A stretch of 64,000 bases of DNA from Acidimicrobiales bacterium (GTDB lineage Bacteria > Actinomycetota > Acidimicrobiia > Acidimicrobiales > Iamiaceae), in NCBI GenBank assembly GCA_030447445.1, contig JAUJOW010000012.1, positions 19,214 through 83,213 of the forward strand, in the 5' to 3' direction. Under the pieces are notes generated by a model that saw only the letters and a list, made by a program, of their open reading frames with translations, searched no databases and was not told the DNA's origin. The position numbers were made by a program, and so were the translations under genes. Shown here in pieces: positions 30,033 to 40,315 of this stretch (position 1 is the first letter of the stretch; each line of letters starts with the position of its first letter).

Positions 30033-31463
30033 ATGGCCGAAGGCGACCCCTCGTACACCATGACCCCCGACGAGTTCCGCCGGTGGGGTCACGAGGCGGT
30101 GGAGTGGGTGGCGAGGTACATGGAGCAGGTGGAGGACCTGCCGGTCCGCTCCCCGGTTGCTCCCGGTGGCGTGCAGGCGGCAATGCCCCCGCACCCACCG
30201 GTCGAACCGGAGCCGTGGGACCGCATCCTCGCCGACCTCGACCGAGTGGTCCTACCGGGCATCACCCACTGGCAGTCGCCGAACTTCTTCGGCTACTTCC
30301 AGGCCAACGCCTCCGGACCCTCGATCATCGGAGAGCTGGTGGCCGCCGGGCTCGGCGTGCAGGGGATGCTCTGGTCGACGAGCCCGGCGGGCACCGAGGT
30401 CGAGACCGTGGTGCTCGACTGGCTGGCCGAGCTCCTCGAGCTTCCCGAGTGCTTCCGCTCCTCCGGCCCTGGTGGTGGAGTGATCCAGGACGGCGCCTCC
30501 GGGGCGACGCTCTGCGCCCTGCTCGCCGCCCGCGAGCGGGCCGGCGGGGTCGAGGCGCTCGACCGCCTCGTCGCCTACACGTCACAGGAGGCCCACTCCT
30601 CGGTGGAGAAGGGGGCTCGGGTGGCCGGTCTGCGCTCCGCTCAGCTCCACCTGGTCGAGGCCGACCGAGCCACCCGAGCCATGCGGGTCGACCAGCTGGC
30701 AGCGGCCATGGCCGCCGACGCCACCGCCGGCCGGACACCGTTCTTCGTGTGCGCCACCGTGGGCTCGACGTCGTCGCACGCCATCGACGACGTCGACGCC
30801 ATCGGTCGCGCCTGCGGTGACCACGGCGCCTGGTTGCACGTGGACGCCGCCCACGCCGGCGCCGCCGCCGTCTGCCCCGAGCTGCGGCCGATCGTGAACG
30901 GCGGGCTCGAGCGGGCCGACAGCTACTGCGTCGACCCGCACAAGTGGTTGTTCACGAACCTCGAGTGCGATGCCTTCTACGTGGCCGACCGCCGCCACCT
31001 CGTCGCCGCGCTCAGCGTGATGCCCGAGTACCTCCGCAACCCGGCGTCGTCCTCCGGAGCGGTCATCGACTACCGCGACTGGCACCTCCCCCTCGGTCGC
31101 CGCTTCCGGGCGCTCAAGCTCTGGTTCGTCCTGCGCCACTACGGAGCCGAGGGCCTGCGTCACCACGTCGCCGCCCACGTCGAGTGGGCTCGGGAACTGG
31201 CCAGCTGGATCGACGACGACCCACGGTTCACCCGCATCGAACCCACCCCCTTGAACCTCGTCTGCTTCCGGCCCGCCGCCGGCGGCGAGGAGGCGGCCCA
31301 GCGGTTGCTCGACGACGTGAACGCCAGCGGACGAGCCTTCCTCACCCACACCCGCATCGACGGCCATCTCGTGCTGCGGGCCTCGATCGGCCAGACCGCC
31401 ACCGAACGGCGCCACGTCGAGGCCCTCTGGCGCCTCCTGTCCGACCTGACCCCGGACGCCTAG
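30033..31463 (+). CDS. PLP-dependent group II decarboxylase (aromatic amino acid-like)
   Basis: The 476-aa enzyme is of the aromatic-L-amino-acid/tyrosine/histidine decarboxylase type. It has HWQSPNFFGYF, QDGASGATLCAL, VHVDAAHAG-like HVDAAHAGAA, and the cofactor lysine in DPHKWLF (Lys304). The match to the TDC/AADC length and N-terminus is good, but the amino acid used cannot be read from sequence. It is divergent from guaB. yqgE follows 30 bp later and may be cotranscribed. Confidence 0.9.
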   Translation: MAEGDPSYTMTPDEFRRWGHEAVEWVARYMEQVEDLPVRSPVAPGGVQAAMPPHPPVEPEPWDRILADLDRVVLPGITHWQSPNFFGYFQANASGPSIIGELVAAGLGVQGMLWSTSPAGTEVETVVLDWLAELLELPECFRSSGPGGGVIQDGASGATLCALLAARERAGGVEALDRLVAYTSQEAHSSVEKGARVAGLRSAQLHLVEADRATRAMRVDQLAAAMAADATAGRTPFFVCATVGSTSSHAIDDVDAIGRACGDHGAWLHVDAAHAGAAAVCPELRPIVNGGLERADSYCVDPHKWLFTNLECDAFYVADRRHLVAALSVMPEYLRNPASSSGAVIDYRDWHLPLGRRFRALKLWFVLRHYGAEGLRHHVAAHVEWARELASWIDDDPRFTRIEPTPLNLVCFRPAAGGEEAAQRLLDDVNASGRAFLTHTRIDGHLVLRASIGQTATERRHVEALWRLLSDLTPDA

Positions 31464-31493
31464 CCCGCGAGCACGGAGGGGCATGCTGTCGAT

Positions 31494-32003
31494 ATGCCGG
31501 AGTCGAGCCTCGTCGGGCGCCTGCTGGTGGCAACCCCGGTCATCGCCGACCCCAACTTCGAGCGCACCGTCGTGCTCGTGCTGGCCCACGGCGAGGAGGG
31601 CATCCTCGGCGTGGTCCTCAACCGGCCAAGCACGACCGACGCTGCCGATCTGGTGCCGGGCTGGGGTGAGCGGGCGGTGCCGCCCCCGCTCATGTTCCTC
31701 GGTGGCCCGGTGGCCCCGAGCGCCGTCATCGGCCTGCACCGAGGGGGCGCCGTCGACCTCAACGTGGCCCCCGAGGACACCGACGACCCACCGGATGCCG
31801 TGCGGCTCTTCGCCGGATCGGCGGGGTGGGGCGCCGACCAGCTCGCTAGCGAGCTGGCCGAGCAGGCGTGGTGGGTGGTCGACGCCGACGCCGACGACGC
31901 CTTCACCGACGACCCGGGCTCCCTGTGGCGCCGGGTGGTGGCCCGCCAGCGTGGCACCGTCGCCTGGTTCGCCCACTTCCCCGCCAACCTGCGAGCGAAC
32001 TGA
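31494..32003 (+). CDS. YqgE/AlgH family protein (UPF0301)
   Basis: The 169-aa protein matches UPF0301: it opens LVGRLLVATPVIADPNFERT, continues VVLVLAHGEEGILGVVLNRP, and has FLGGPV and LFAGSAGWGADQLASEL. The family has a known fold but no settled biochemical role. The ATG lies 30 bp after the decarboxylase stop, with AGGGG upstream. The next 128 bp hold a 13-bp direct repeat and a small hairpin but no gene. Confidence 0.9.
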   Translation: MPESSLVGRLLVATPVIADPNFERTVVLVLAHGEEGILGVVLNRPSTTDAADLVPGWGERAVPPPLMFLGGPVAPSAVIGLHRGGAVDLNVAPEDTDDPPDAVRLFAGSAGWGADQLASELAEQAWWVVDADADDAFTDDPGSLWRRVVARQRGTVAWFAHFPANLRAN

Positions 32004-32034
32004 GAGGCCGAGCCGGAACTAAGAGGCCGAGCCG
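32003..32034. repeat. Short direct repeat after yqgE
   Basis: AGAGGCCGAGCCG occurs at 32003-32015 and 32022-32034 (19-bp period). A small perfect hairpin, TGCGGC-GAA-GCCGCA, follows at 32068-32082. No T-tract follows, so terminator function is uncertain. Confidence 0.6.
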
Positions 32035-32131
32035 ATAGGCGAGGCCTCCATCAAGCACGGTGGGTGTTGCGGCGAAGCCGCATTGACATAGGGGACAGCG
32101 CGTGACCGAACCGCGCAACCTCTCCTGGGGA

Positions 32132-32566
32132 TCAGACGAGCTTGACGGCGGCGAGGACGAGCGCCGCGAACGTGGCGTTGCTGGCGAGCAGCATCCAGAT
32201 GAAGGTGCTCTTGAGCGAGCTGATCTCCCGGTGCAGCGACGCCTCGACACTCAGCCGAAGTGCCTCGAGCTCGCCTCCGAGTGCTGACGTCCGGTTGTCG
32301 AGCTCGCCTCGGAGCGCGGTGGTCTGACTCTGGAGCTCGCCTCGGAGCTCGGCGGTCTGGCCGTGGAGCTCGCCTCGGAGCGCGGCGGTTTGCTCACGGA
32401 TCTCGCCTCGGAGCACGGTGGCCAGATGGTCGAGATCTCGCTTGGTGGCGACATCAGCCCAACCGACAGGCGGGAGGTGCTCCATCAGGACGGTGGCCTC
32501 GTCGTGGCCGAGCGTCTCCTCGAGCTTCTGGTACATGCGGTGCCGGGTCTCCTCGGTGATGGCCAT
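32132..32566 (-). CDS. DUF1640-like coiled-coil membrane-anchored protein
   Basis: ATG 32566, with an AGGA Shine-Dalgarno just upstream, gives 144 aa. The N-terminal third (TEETRHRMYQKLEETLGHDE then LMEHLPPVGWADVATKRDLD) resembles bacterial DUF1640/CCDC90-type proteins. The centre is a hendecad coiled coil: repeated 11-residue units such as TAELRGELQSQ and TTALRGELDNR. The C-terminus is one membrane helix (FIWMLLASNATFAALVLAAVKLV). The likely topology is a cytoplasmic coiled coil held to the membrane. Function is unknown. It is divergent from the 130-aa unknown gene. Confidence 0.78.
   Translation of the reverse strand: MAITEETRHRMYQKLEETLGHDEATVLMEHLPPVGWADVATKRDLDHLATVLRGEIREQTAALRGELHGQTAELRGELQSQTTALRGELDNRTSALGGELEALRLSVEASLHREISSLKSTFIWMLLASNATFAALVLAAVKLV
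32267..32431. repeat. 33-bp tandem repeat encoding hendecads
   Basis: Five units starting at 32267, 32300, 32333, 32366 and 32399 share a GAGCTCGCCTCGGAG core (the first and last are degenerate). The exact 33-bp period equals 11 codons. It is coding sequence of the coiled-coil gene, not a regulatory array. Confidence 0.9.
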
Positions 32567-32662
32567 CGCTTCCTCGAATCGGGTTGAGCTGATCGGAGGG
32601 AGCGTCGGCTCCGAGATGCGGTCAGGGTACCCGCATCCGCCCCCGCCGGAAGAGGACAGAGG

Positions 32663-32668
32663 TACCGT
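32663..32668 (+). promoter_or_regulatory. -10 element of the 130-aa unknown gene
   Basis: TACCGT ends 6 nt before the ATG at 32675; a leaderless start is predicted. Confidence 0.5.
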
Positions 32669-32674
32669 TCGGCC

Positions 32675-33067
32675 ATGGCCACGCTGTCGTTCGAAGGTGA
32701 GACCCACGGCGAGCTGGTGGTGAAGGTGCGCCGTTGGCTGGCGTCGCTCGAAGGGAGAGACGAGGGCTCCCTCACCCGGGTGGAGGCTGTCGAGCAGGGC
32801 GCCGAGCTGACCAAGGAGGCGCTGCGGGTCATCGCCTCGTCCGCCCCCGAGCCCATTGCCCAGAGCGAGCTCGTCAAGGCCCTGACGGCCATGGGGTACA
32901 AGGCCACCGACGCCACCAAGGAGGCCATCGTCGACGGGCTCGACAGCGTCGAGGAGATGACCGGGGGGAGCGTGGTCAGGATGGCGCGGGAGGCCGGGAA
33001 GTCGGTGGCCTACCAGATGAACTCCACCATCGCCCGACAGATCCTTCGGCAGCTCAAGACCCGCTGA
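32675..33067 (+). CDS. Hypothetical protein, 130 aa
   Basis: No known domain is recognised. The soluble, helix-rich protein opens MATLSFEGETHGELVVKVRRW and has a central region (ELTKEALRVIASSAPEPI then ELVKALTAMGYKATDATKEA) suggesting a winged-helix-like or three-helix module. The C-terminus is basic (ARQILRQLKTR). Good codon structure, a promoter 6 nt upstream and conserved-looking sequence make it real. It stands alone between the coiled-coil gene and guaB3. Confidence 0.72.
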   Translation: MATLSFEGETHGELVVKVRRWLASLEGRDEGSLTRVEAVEQGAELTKEALRVIASSAPEPIAQSELVKALTAMGYKATDATKEAIVDGLDSVEEMTGGSVVRMAREAGKSVAYQMNSTIARQILRQLKTR

Positions 33068-33086
33068 GATCCTCTGCGACCCCCGT

Positions 33087-33092
33087 TAGTGT
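33087..33092 (+). promoter_or_regulatory. -10 element of guaB3
   Basis: TAGTGT ends 6 nt before the GTG at 33099; a leaderless start is predicted. Confidence 0.5.
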
Positions 33093-33098
33093 CGGCAG

Positions 33099-34208
33099 GT
33101 GGCCGAGGTCGACATCGGGATGGGCAAGGCGGCGCGGCGGGCCTACGAGCTCGACGACGTCGCCATCGTGCCCAGCCGGCGGACCCGCGATCCCGACGAC
33201 CTCGACCTCTCCTGGGAGATCGACGCGTTCCGGTTCGAGCTGCCGATCATGGCTTCGGCCATGGACGGGGCGGTCAGCCCGGCCACGGCTGTCGCCCTCG
33301 GCCACCTGGGCGGGGTGGGCGTGTTGAACCTCGAGGGCATCTGGACCCGCTACGAGGACCCCGAGCCGCTGCTGGCCGAGATCGCCTCCCTTCCCGACGA
33401 CGCCGTCGTGGCCCGGCTCCAGCAGATCTACGCCGAGCCGGTTCGTCCCGAGCTCATCGGTGAGCGGGTCCGCCGGATCCGCTCCGGCGGCGTGGTCTCC
33501 TGCGGAGCAGTCACCCCCCACCGGGTCGAGGAGCTCACCGAGGCCATCGTGGGGGCCGAGCTCGACCTCCTCGTGATCCAGGGCACGGTCGTCTCGGCCG
33601 AGCACGTCACCAAGGGGGCCGACGAGCCTCTCAACCTGAAGACGTTCGTCCGCCGGCTCGACCTGCCGGTGATCGTCGGCGGCTGCTCGAGCTACCAGGC
33701 CGCCCTCCACCTGATGCGCACGGGCGCCGCCGGTGTGCTCGTCGGCGTGGGTGCGGGGCGATCCTCCAGCACCCGACGGGTGCTCGGGACCGGCGTGGCC
33801 CAGGCCACGGCCATCGCCGACGCCCGCGCCGCCCGGATGCGCCACCTCGACGAGACCGGTGTGTACGTCCACCTCATCGCCGAGGGCGGCATGTCCACCG
33901 GAGGCGACATCGCCAAGGCGGTGGTGTGCGGGGCCGATGCCGTGATGCTCGGGGCTCCGGTGGCGGCCGCCGCTGAGGCCCCGGGCCGGGGACACCACTG
34001 GGGCCTCGCCGCCGCCCACCCCACCCTGCCGCGGGGCACCCGGGTCCGGGTCGGGACCCGCGGCTCGCTCGAGCAGATCCTCCTCGGTCCGGCGCCCGAC
34101 GACAGGGGTGACCTCAACCTGGTTGGCGGTCTGCGCCGGGCGATGGCGCTGTGCGGGCACGCCACGTTGAAGGAGCTCCAGAAGGCCGAGCTGGTCGTCA
34201 CCTCGTAG
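33099..34208 (+). CDS. guaB3: GuaB3 family IMP dehydrogenase-related protein
   Basis: The 369-aa TIM-barrel protein lacks the CBS insert and matches actinobacterial GuaB3: [20 protein letters not shown] at the N-terminus, [33 protein letters not shown], and [19 protein letters not shown]. At the position of the IMPDH catalytic Cys (GPGSICTTR) it has [10 protein letters not shown], so Ser replaces Cys. Cyanobacterial GuaB3 keeps the Cys, as I recall; several actinobacterial ones do not. Classical dehydrogenase chemistry is therefore doubtful. guaA follows after 59 bp with its own promoter. Confidence 0.9.
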   Translation: MAEVDIGMGKAARRAYELDDVAIVPSRRTRDPDDLDLSWEIDAFRFELPIMASAMDGAVSPATAVALGHLGGVGVLNLEGIWTRYEDPEPLLAEIASLPDDAVVARLQQIYAEPVRPELIGERVRRIRSGGVVSCGAVTPHRVEELTEAIVGAELDLLVIQGTVVSAEHVTKGADEPLNLKTFVRRLDLPVIVGGCSSYQAALHLMRTGAAGVLVGVGAGRSSSTRRVLGTGVAQATAIADARAARMRHLDETGVYVHLIAEGGMSTGGDIAKAVVCGADAVMLGAPVAAAAEAPGRGHHWGLAAAHPTLPRGTRVRVGTRGSLEQILLGPAPDDRGDLNLVGGLRRAMALCGHATLKELQKAELVVTS

Positions 34209-34256
34209 CGGGCGGCCTCGCCGGCTGCGGTGGGCTGGGGGCGATGGGCGTCGGGA

Positions 34257-34262
34257 TAGGTT
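34257..34262 (+). promoter_or_regulatory. -10 element of guaA
   Basis: TAGGTT ends 5 nt before the ATG at 34268; a leaderless start is predicted. Confidence 0.45.
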
Positions 34263-34267
34263 GTGGC

Positions 34268-35823
34268 ATGACCCCTGCACCGGTCGGCGACCGCCCCGTC
34301 CTCGTCGTCGACTTCGGCGCTCAGTTCGCCCAGCTCATCGCCCGACGGGTGCGCGAAGCCCACGTCTACAGCGAGATCGTCCCCCACACGATCACGGCCG
34401 ACGAGCTGGCTGCCCGTCATCCGGCCGGGGTCATCTTCAGTGGTGGACCGAAGTCGGTGCACGTCGAAGGCGCGCCGGTGCTCGACCCGGCGGTCTACGA
34501 CCTCGGGGTCCCGGTGCTCGGCATCTGCTACGGCGCCCAACTGGTGGCATCACAGCTCGGTGGCGTGGTGGCCAGGACGGGGCGGGGCGAGTACGGGCGG
34601 ACCGAGCTCGAGGTGGTCCACGAGGGTGTCCTCTTCGGGGACGCCCCACCACCTCGCCAGCAGGTGTGGATGAGCCACTTCGACTCCATCACCACGCCGC
34701 CCGACGGGTTCACCGTCACGGGCCGGACGCCCGATGCGCCGGTGGCGGCCATGGAGCACGTCGGTCGGCGCGTGCACGCCGTGCAGTTCCACCCCGAGGT
34801 GGTGCACACGCCCCACGGCATGGAGATGCTCAAGCACTTCCTCTACGACGTGTGCGGGTGCCCGCCGTCGTGGACGATGACGTCGATCATCGAGGCGTCG
34901 GTCGACGCCATCCGTGACCAGGTCGGCCCCGGGCGGGCGATCTGTGGGTTGTCGGGCGGGGTGGACTCGGCGGTGGCCGCTGCGCTCGTGCACAAGGCCA
35001 TCGGCCACCAGCTCACGTGCGTGTTCGTCGACACCGGGCTCATGCGCCAGGGCGAGGGCGACCAGGTCGTCGAGACGTTCCGACGCCATCAGGGCATCGA
35101 GCTCATCCACGTCCGGGCCGCCGACCGCTTCTTCGACCGGCTGGCCGGCGTGGTCGACCCCGAGGAGAAGCGCAAGGTCATCGGCGAGGTGTTCATCCGG
35201 GTGTTCGAGGACGCCGCCGGTGGCATCGAGGACGCCCGCTTCCTCGTGCAGGGGACCCTCTACCCCGACGTCATCGAGTCCGGCGGTGGCAGTGGCGCGG
35301 CCACCATCAAGAGCCACCACAACGTGGGCGGCCTGCCCGAGGACCTCGACTTCGAGCTGGTGGAACCCCTGCGGACACTGTTCAAGGACGAGGTCCGCAA
35401 GGTCGGCGAAGAGCTCGGGCTCCCCGAGGAGATCGTCTGGCGCCAGCCCTTCCCCGGTCCTGGCCTGGGCGTGCGCATCATCGGTGCGGTCACCCCCGAG
35501 AAGGTGGCCACCCTCCAGCACGCCGACGCCATCGTCCGGGAGGAGATCAAGAAGGCGGACCTCGAGCGCGAGGTCTGGCAGGCCTTCGCCGTGCTCCCCG
35601 ACATCCGCACGGTCGGGGTGATGGGCGACGAGCGCACCTACGCTCACCCGATCGTCATCCGGGCCGTGACCAGCGAGGACGCCATGACCGCCGACTGGGC
35701 CCGGTTGCCGCCCGATCTGCTCGAACGCATGTCGAGCCGGATCATCAACGAGGTCCCCGGCATCAACCGCGCCGCCTACGACATCACCTCCAAGCCTCCC
35801 GGGACCCGGGACCATGGGAGTGA
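34268..35823 (+). CDS. guaA: GMP synthase (glutamine-hydrolysing), frameshift at last codons
   Basis: GuaA aminates XMP to GMP. The glutaminase domain has LGICYGAQL (Cys87) and [10 protein letters not shown]. The ATP-pyrophosphatase has the P-loop [14 protein letters not shown]. The dimerisation domain has [15 protein letters not shown] and ends TSKPPGT. The family normally finishes with about four more residues ending in WE. Here the frame runs on into the next gene, while TGG GAG TGA (35815-35823) sits one frame over. A single missing base near 35805-35815 explains this, so the natural stop is taken as 35823. The start is ATG 34268, not the track's 34151. Confidence 0.93.
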
Positions 35824-35872
35824 TGGGAGTGATCGGAGGTCCGGTGACCGGCCACGACTGCCGGACGGCGCC

Positions 35873-36659
35873 GTGAGCGAGCCGCTCGAGGGGTTCGCCG
35901 AGGACACCTTCGCCCACGACGGCACCACGCGTCGGGTGTTCGGCACGGTACCGGTCCCGCCGTGGTGGTCATCGCCGAGGTGCCCGGCATCACCCCGGCG
36001 GTGGCCGACTTCGCCCGGCGCGCCGCCTCCATCGGGTGCACCGCCGTGCTGCCGTCCCTGTTCGGGGTTCCGGCCGGGCGCCCTCGGTGCCCGCCGCCCT
36101 CTCGACCATCGTCCCGGCGTGTGTGTCCCGCGAGTTCACGGTGTTGGCCACCGGGCGGACGTCACCGGTGACGGTGTGGTTGCGAGCACTCGCCCGCCGG
36201 GAGCACGAGCGCTGCGGTGGGCCGGGCGTGGGCGTGGTCGGCATGTGCTTCACCGGCGGCTTCGCGCTGGCCATGATGGTCGACGACACCGTGCTGGCTC
36301 CGGTGCTCAGCCAGCCGTCCTTGCCCTTCGCCGTCACGCCCAAGCACAAGCGGGACCTCGGGGTGAGCGACACCGACCTGGCCCGGGTCAAGGAGCGGGT
36401 GGAGGACGGCGTGTGCGTCTTGGGGCTCCGCTTCACCGCCGATCGGCTGGCCCCGGCCGAGCGGTTCGCTCGCCTGCGCGAGGAGCTGGGTGACGGGTTC
36501 GTGGCCGTGGAGATCGACTCCTCGAGGGGCAATCCCCACGGCAACCCCCGTACCGCCCACTCCGTGCTCACCGAGCACCTGGTCGACGAGCCCGGCCATC
36601 CCACCCGCGAGGCGCTCGACCAGGTTCTCCAGCTCTTCCGGGACCGGCTGGTGGTGTGA
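35873..36659 (+). pseudogene. Dienelactone hydrolase-like gene, two frameshifts
   Basis: Three reading frames join into one alpha/beta hydrolase. The first (GTG 35873) gives [23 protein letters not shown]. The second (about 35950-36070) gives [20 protein letters not shown]. The third (about 36075-36659) gives [13 protein letters not shown] with the nucleophile Cys, and GNPHGNPRTAHSV with the catalytic His region. Each break equals one missing base, near 35947 and 36070-36078. Restored, it would encode about 260 aa of the DLH family (PF01738). Both breaks lie in GC-rich sequence, so sequencing error is as likely as decay. Confidence 0.8.
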
Positions 36660-36678
36660 TGCCGTGCCCGAGGAGGGG

Positions 36679-37779
36679 TCAGCAGCCCGGGGGGCCGCCC
36701 TCGGCCGGCCCGGCCCGGCGGATCACGGTGGCCTCCGGGACGGGGTCGACGTCCCACTTCCGCACCTCGGCCACCTCGGCGGCGTCCTCGGTGAGCTGGC
36801 GGATGGGGTGGAGGCGGCGACGCCGGGCCAGCGAGACCGGCCCCACCTTGAGCGAGCCGTAGGCCAGGGCACCGAGGGGGATCGGCAACCAGAACTGGGC
36901 GAGCCGGTAGGTGACCACCGAGATGGTGGCGGTTCCCCGGTCGAGCCCGAAGCCGAGGAGGGTCGAGATGAGCACCGCCTCGACCACGCCCAGCCCGCCG
37001 GGGGTGATGGGGATGGCGGCGAGCACGTTGGCCAGGCCGAAGGCCACGATGAGCTCGACCACGCCCATCGTGGAGCCGAAGGCGCGGATGAACACCCACA
37101 GCGAGGCGGCATCGAGCAGCCAGAAGGTCAGCGACCAGAACACGGTGCGGCGGACGAGGGGCGGGTCGCTGGCCAGCTCCCGCAGCCGCGCCGCGATCTG
37201 GTTGAGCACCCGGGCGGCGGCGTCCTCCTCCACGAGGGGCAGGGGGCGGGCGATGGCCCGGATGACCCGCTCGGCTTGGTCCCGGCCCCGCATGAGCAGC
37301 ACGACGAGCCCGCCGAAGGCTCCGAGCAGGAGGAGCCCGACCAGCGCGGCGGAGCCGTAGGCGGGGTTGAACCCGTTGACCGGGATCGACACCAAGAGGG
37401 CCACCCACAGCAACAGGTTGAGGACGACGGCGGAACCGAGCCCCACGGTGGCCAGCGTGAACCCGGCGGCGGGGCGGGCCACGCCCGCTTCGGTGAGCAA
37501 GCGGTACCCGAGGGCGCCGCCGGCGGCGCTGCCCCCCGGAACCAGGTTGGTCACCGCCTTGGTGGACAACTGGATGCGGAACAAGGTGAGCCGGCTCACC
37601 GGGGCGTCGCCGGGCAGCGTGGCTCGCGTGAACCGGGTGTAGGCGGCGAACGCCGCCAGCTCCAGGCCGAGGGCCAGCACGAGCAGGAGGGGGTTCACCT
37701 GGCTGAGCAGGTGGGCAGCCCGCCGGGCGCCACCGAGCTGGGGAAGGACGAGGTGGTTGAACACGAGCAGGAAGGCCAC
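36679..37779 (-). CDS. LPG-synthase-TM/UPF0104 family membrane protein
   Basis: The 366-aa polytopic protein (about eight helices) matches the flippase-like domain family PF03706. It has TKAVTNLVPGGSAAGGALGYRLL and the hallmark AAIPITPGGLGVVEAVL. Members include the flippase part of MprF and uncharacterised AglD2-like proteins. No synthase domain is attached. The given GTG start lies inside what looks like the first membrane helix. The frame stays open upstream through a basic stretch (ERRRIDTRKHLKRTASI) but has no usable start codon, so the N-terminus is uncertain or affected by an indel. Confidence 0.82.
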   Translation of the reverse strand: MAFLLVFNHLVLPQLGGARRAAHLLSQVNPLLLVLALGLELAAFAAYTRFTRATLPGDAPVSRLTLFRIQLSTKAVTNLVPGGSAAGGALGYRLLTEAGVARPAAGFTLATVGLGSAVVLNLLLWVALLVSIPVNGFNPAYGSAALVGLLLLGAFGGLVVLLMRGRDQAERVIRAIARPLPLVEEDAAARVLNQIAARLRELASDPPLVRRTVFWSLTFWLLDAASLWVFIRAFGSTMGVVELIVAFGLANVLAAIPITPGGLGVVEAVLISTLLGFGLDRGTATISVVTYRLAQFWLPIPLGALAYGSLKVGPVSLARRRRLHPIRQLTEDAAEVAEVRKWDVDPVPEATVIRRAGPAEGGPPGC

Positions 37780-38017
37780 GATCGACGCCGTCCGCTTCAG
37801 GTGCTTGCGGGTGTCGATGCGCCGGCGCTCGGCCGTGTCCGGTCCTTGGGCATGGCCGCCCCCATCGACCGACGCCGGCGGCGTCCCCTGCTCCGACGGT
37901 TGGTGACGTGCGATGGCGCGATTGTTCCAGCTACCGGCGGCGAGGACCGCCCCGGGCGCGGCCCCGCCGGCCCGGGCCTTGTTCGAGGGGCTCCGGGGCC
38001 ACCGTGCAACCCGTCGG

Positions 38018-38023
38018 TAGGGT
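38018..38023 (+). promoter_or_regulatory. -10 element of pcrA
   Basis: TAGGGT ends 7 nt before the ATG at 38031; a leaderless start is predicted. Confidence 0.5.
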
Positions 38024-38030
38024 GGGCGTG

Positions 38031-40264
<2,234 letters not shown>

Positions 40265-40315
40265 CACGGTCGGCTCCGATTGAGCCGACCACCGGTTGTC
40301 GAGTAGCACACACCC

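Noticed and set aside
32083-32088. Consensus -35 TTGACA
   Set aside because: No TANNNT lies 16-19 bp downstream on that strand and no gene starts there. It sits in the yqgE/coiled-coil gap.
34151-36493. 780-aa GuaA-hydrolase fusion protein
   Set aside because: After SKPPGT the sequence is out of frame with the hydrolase for most of its length, so the fusion is an artefact of a frameshift.
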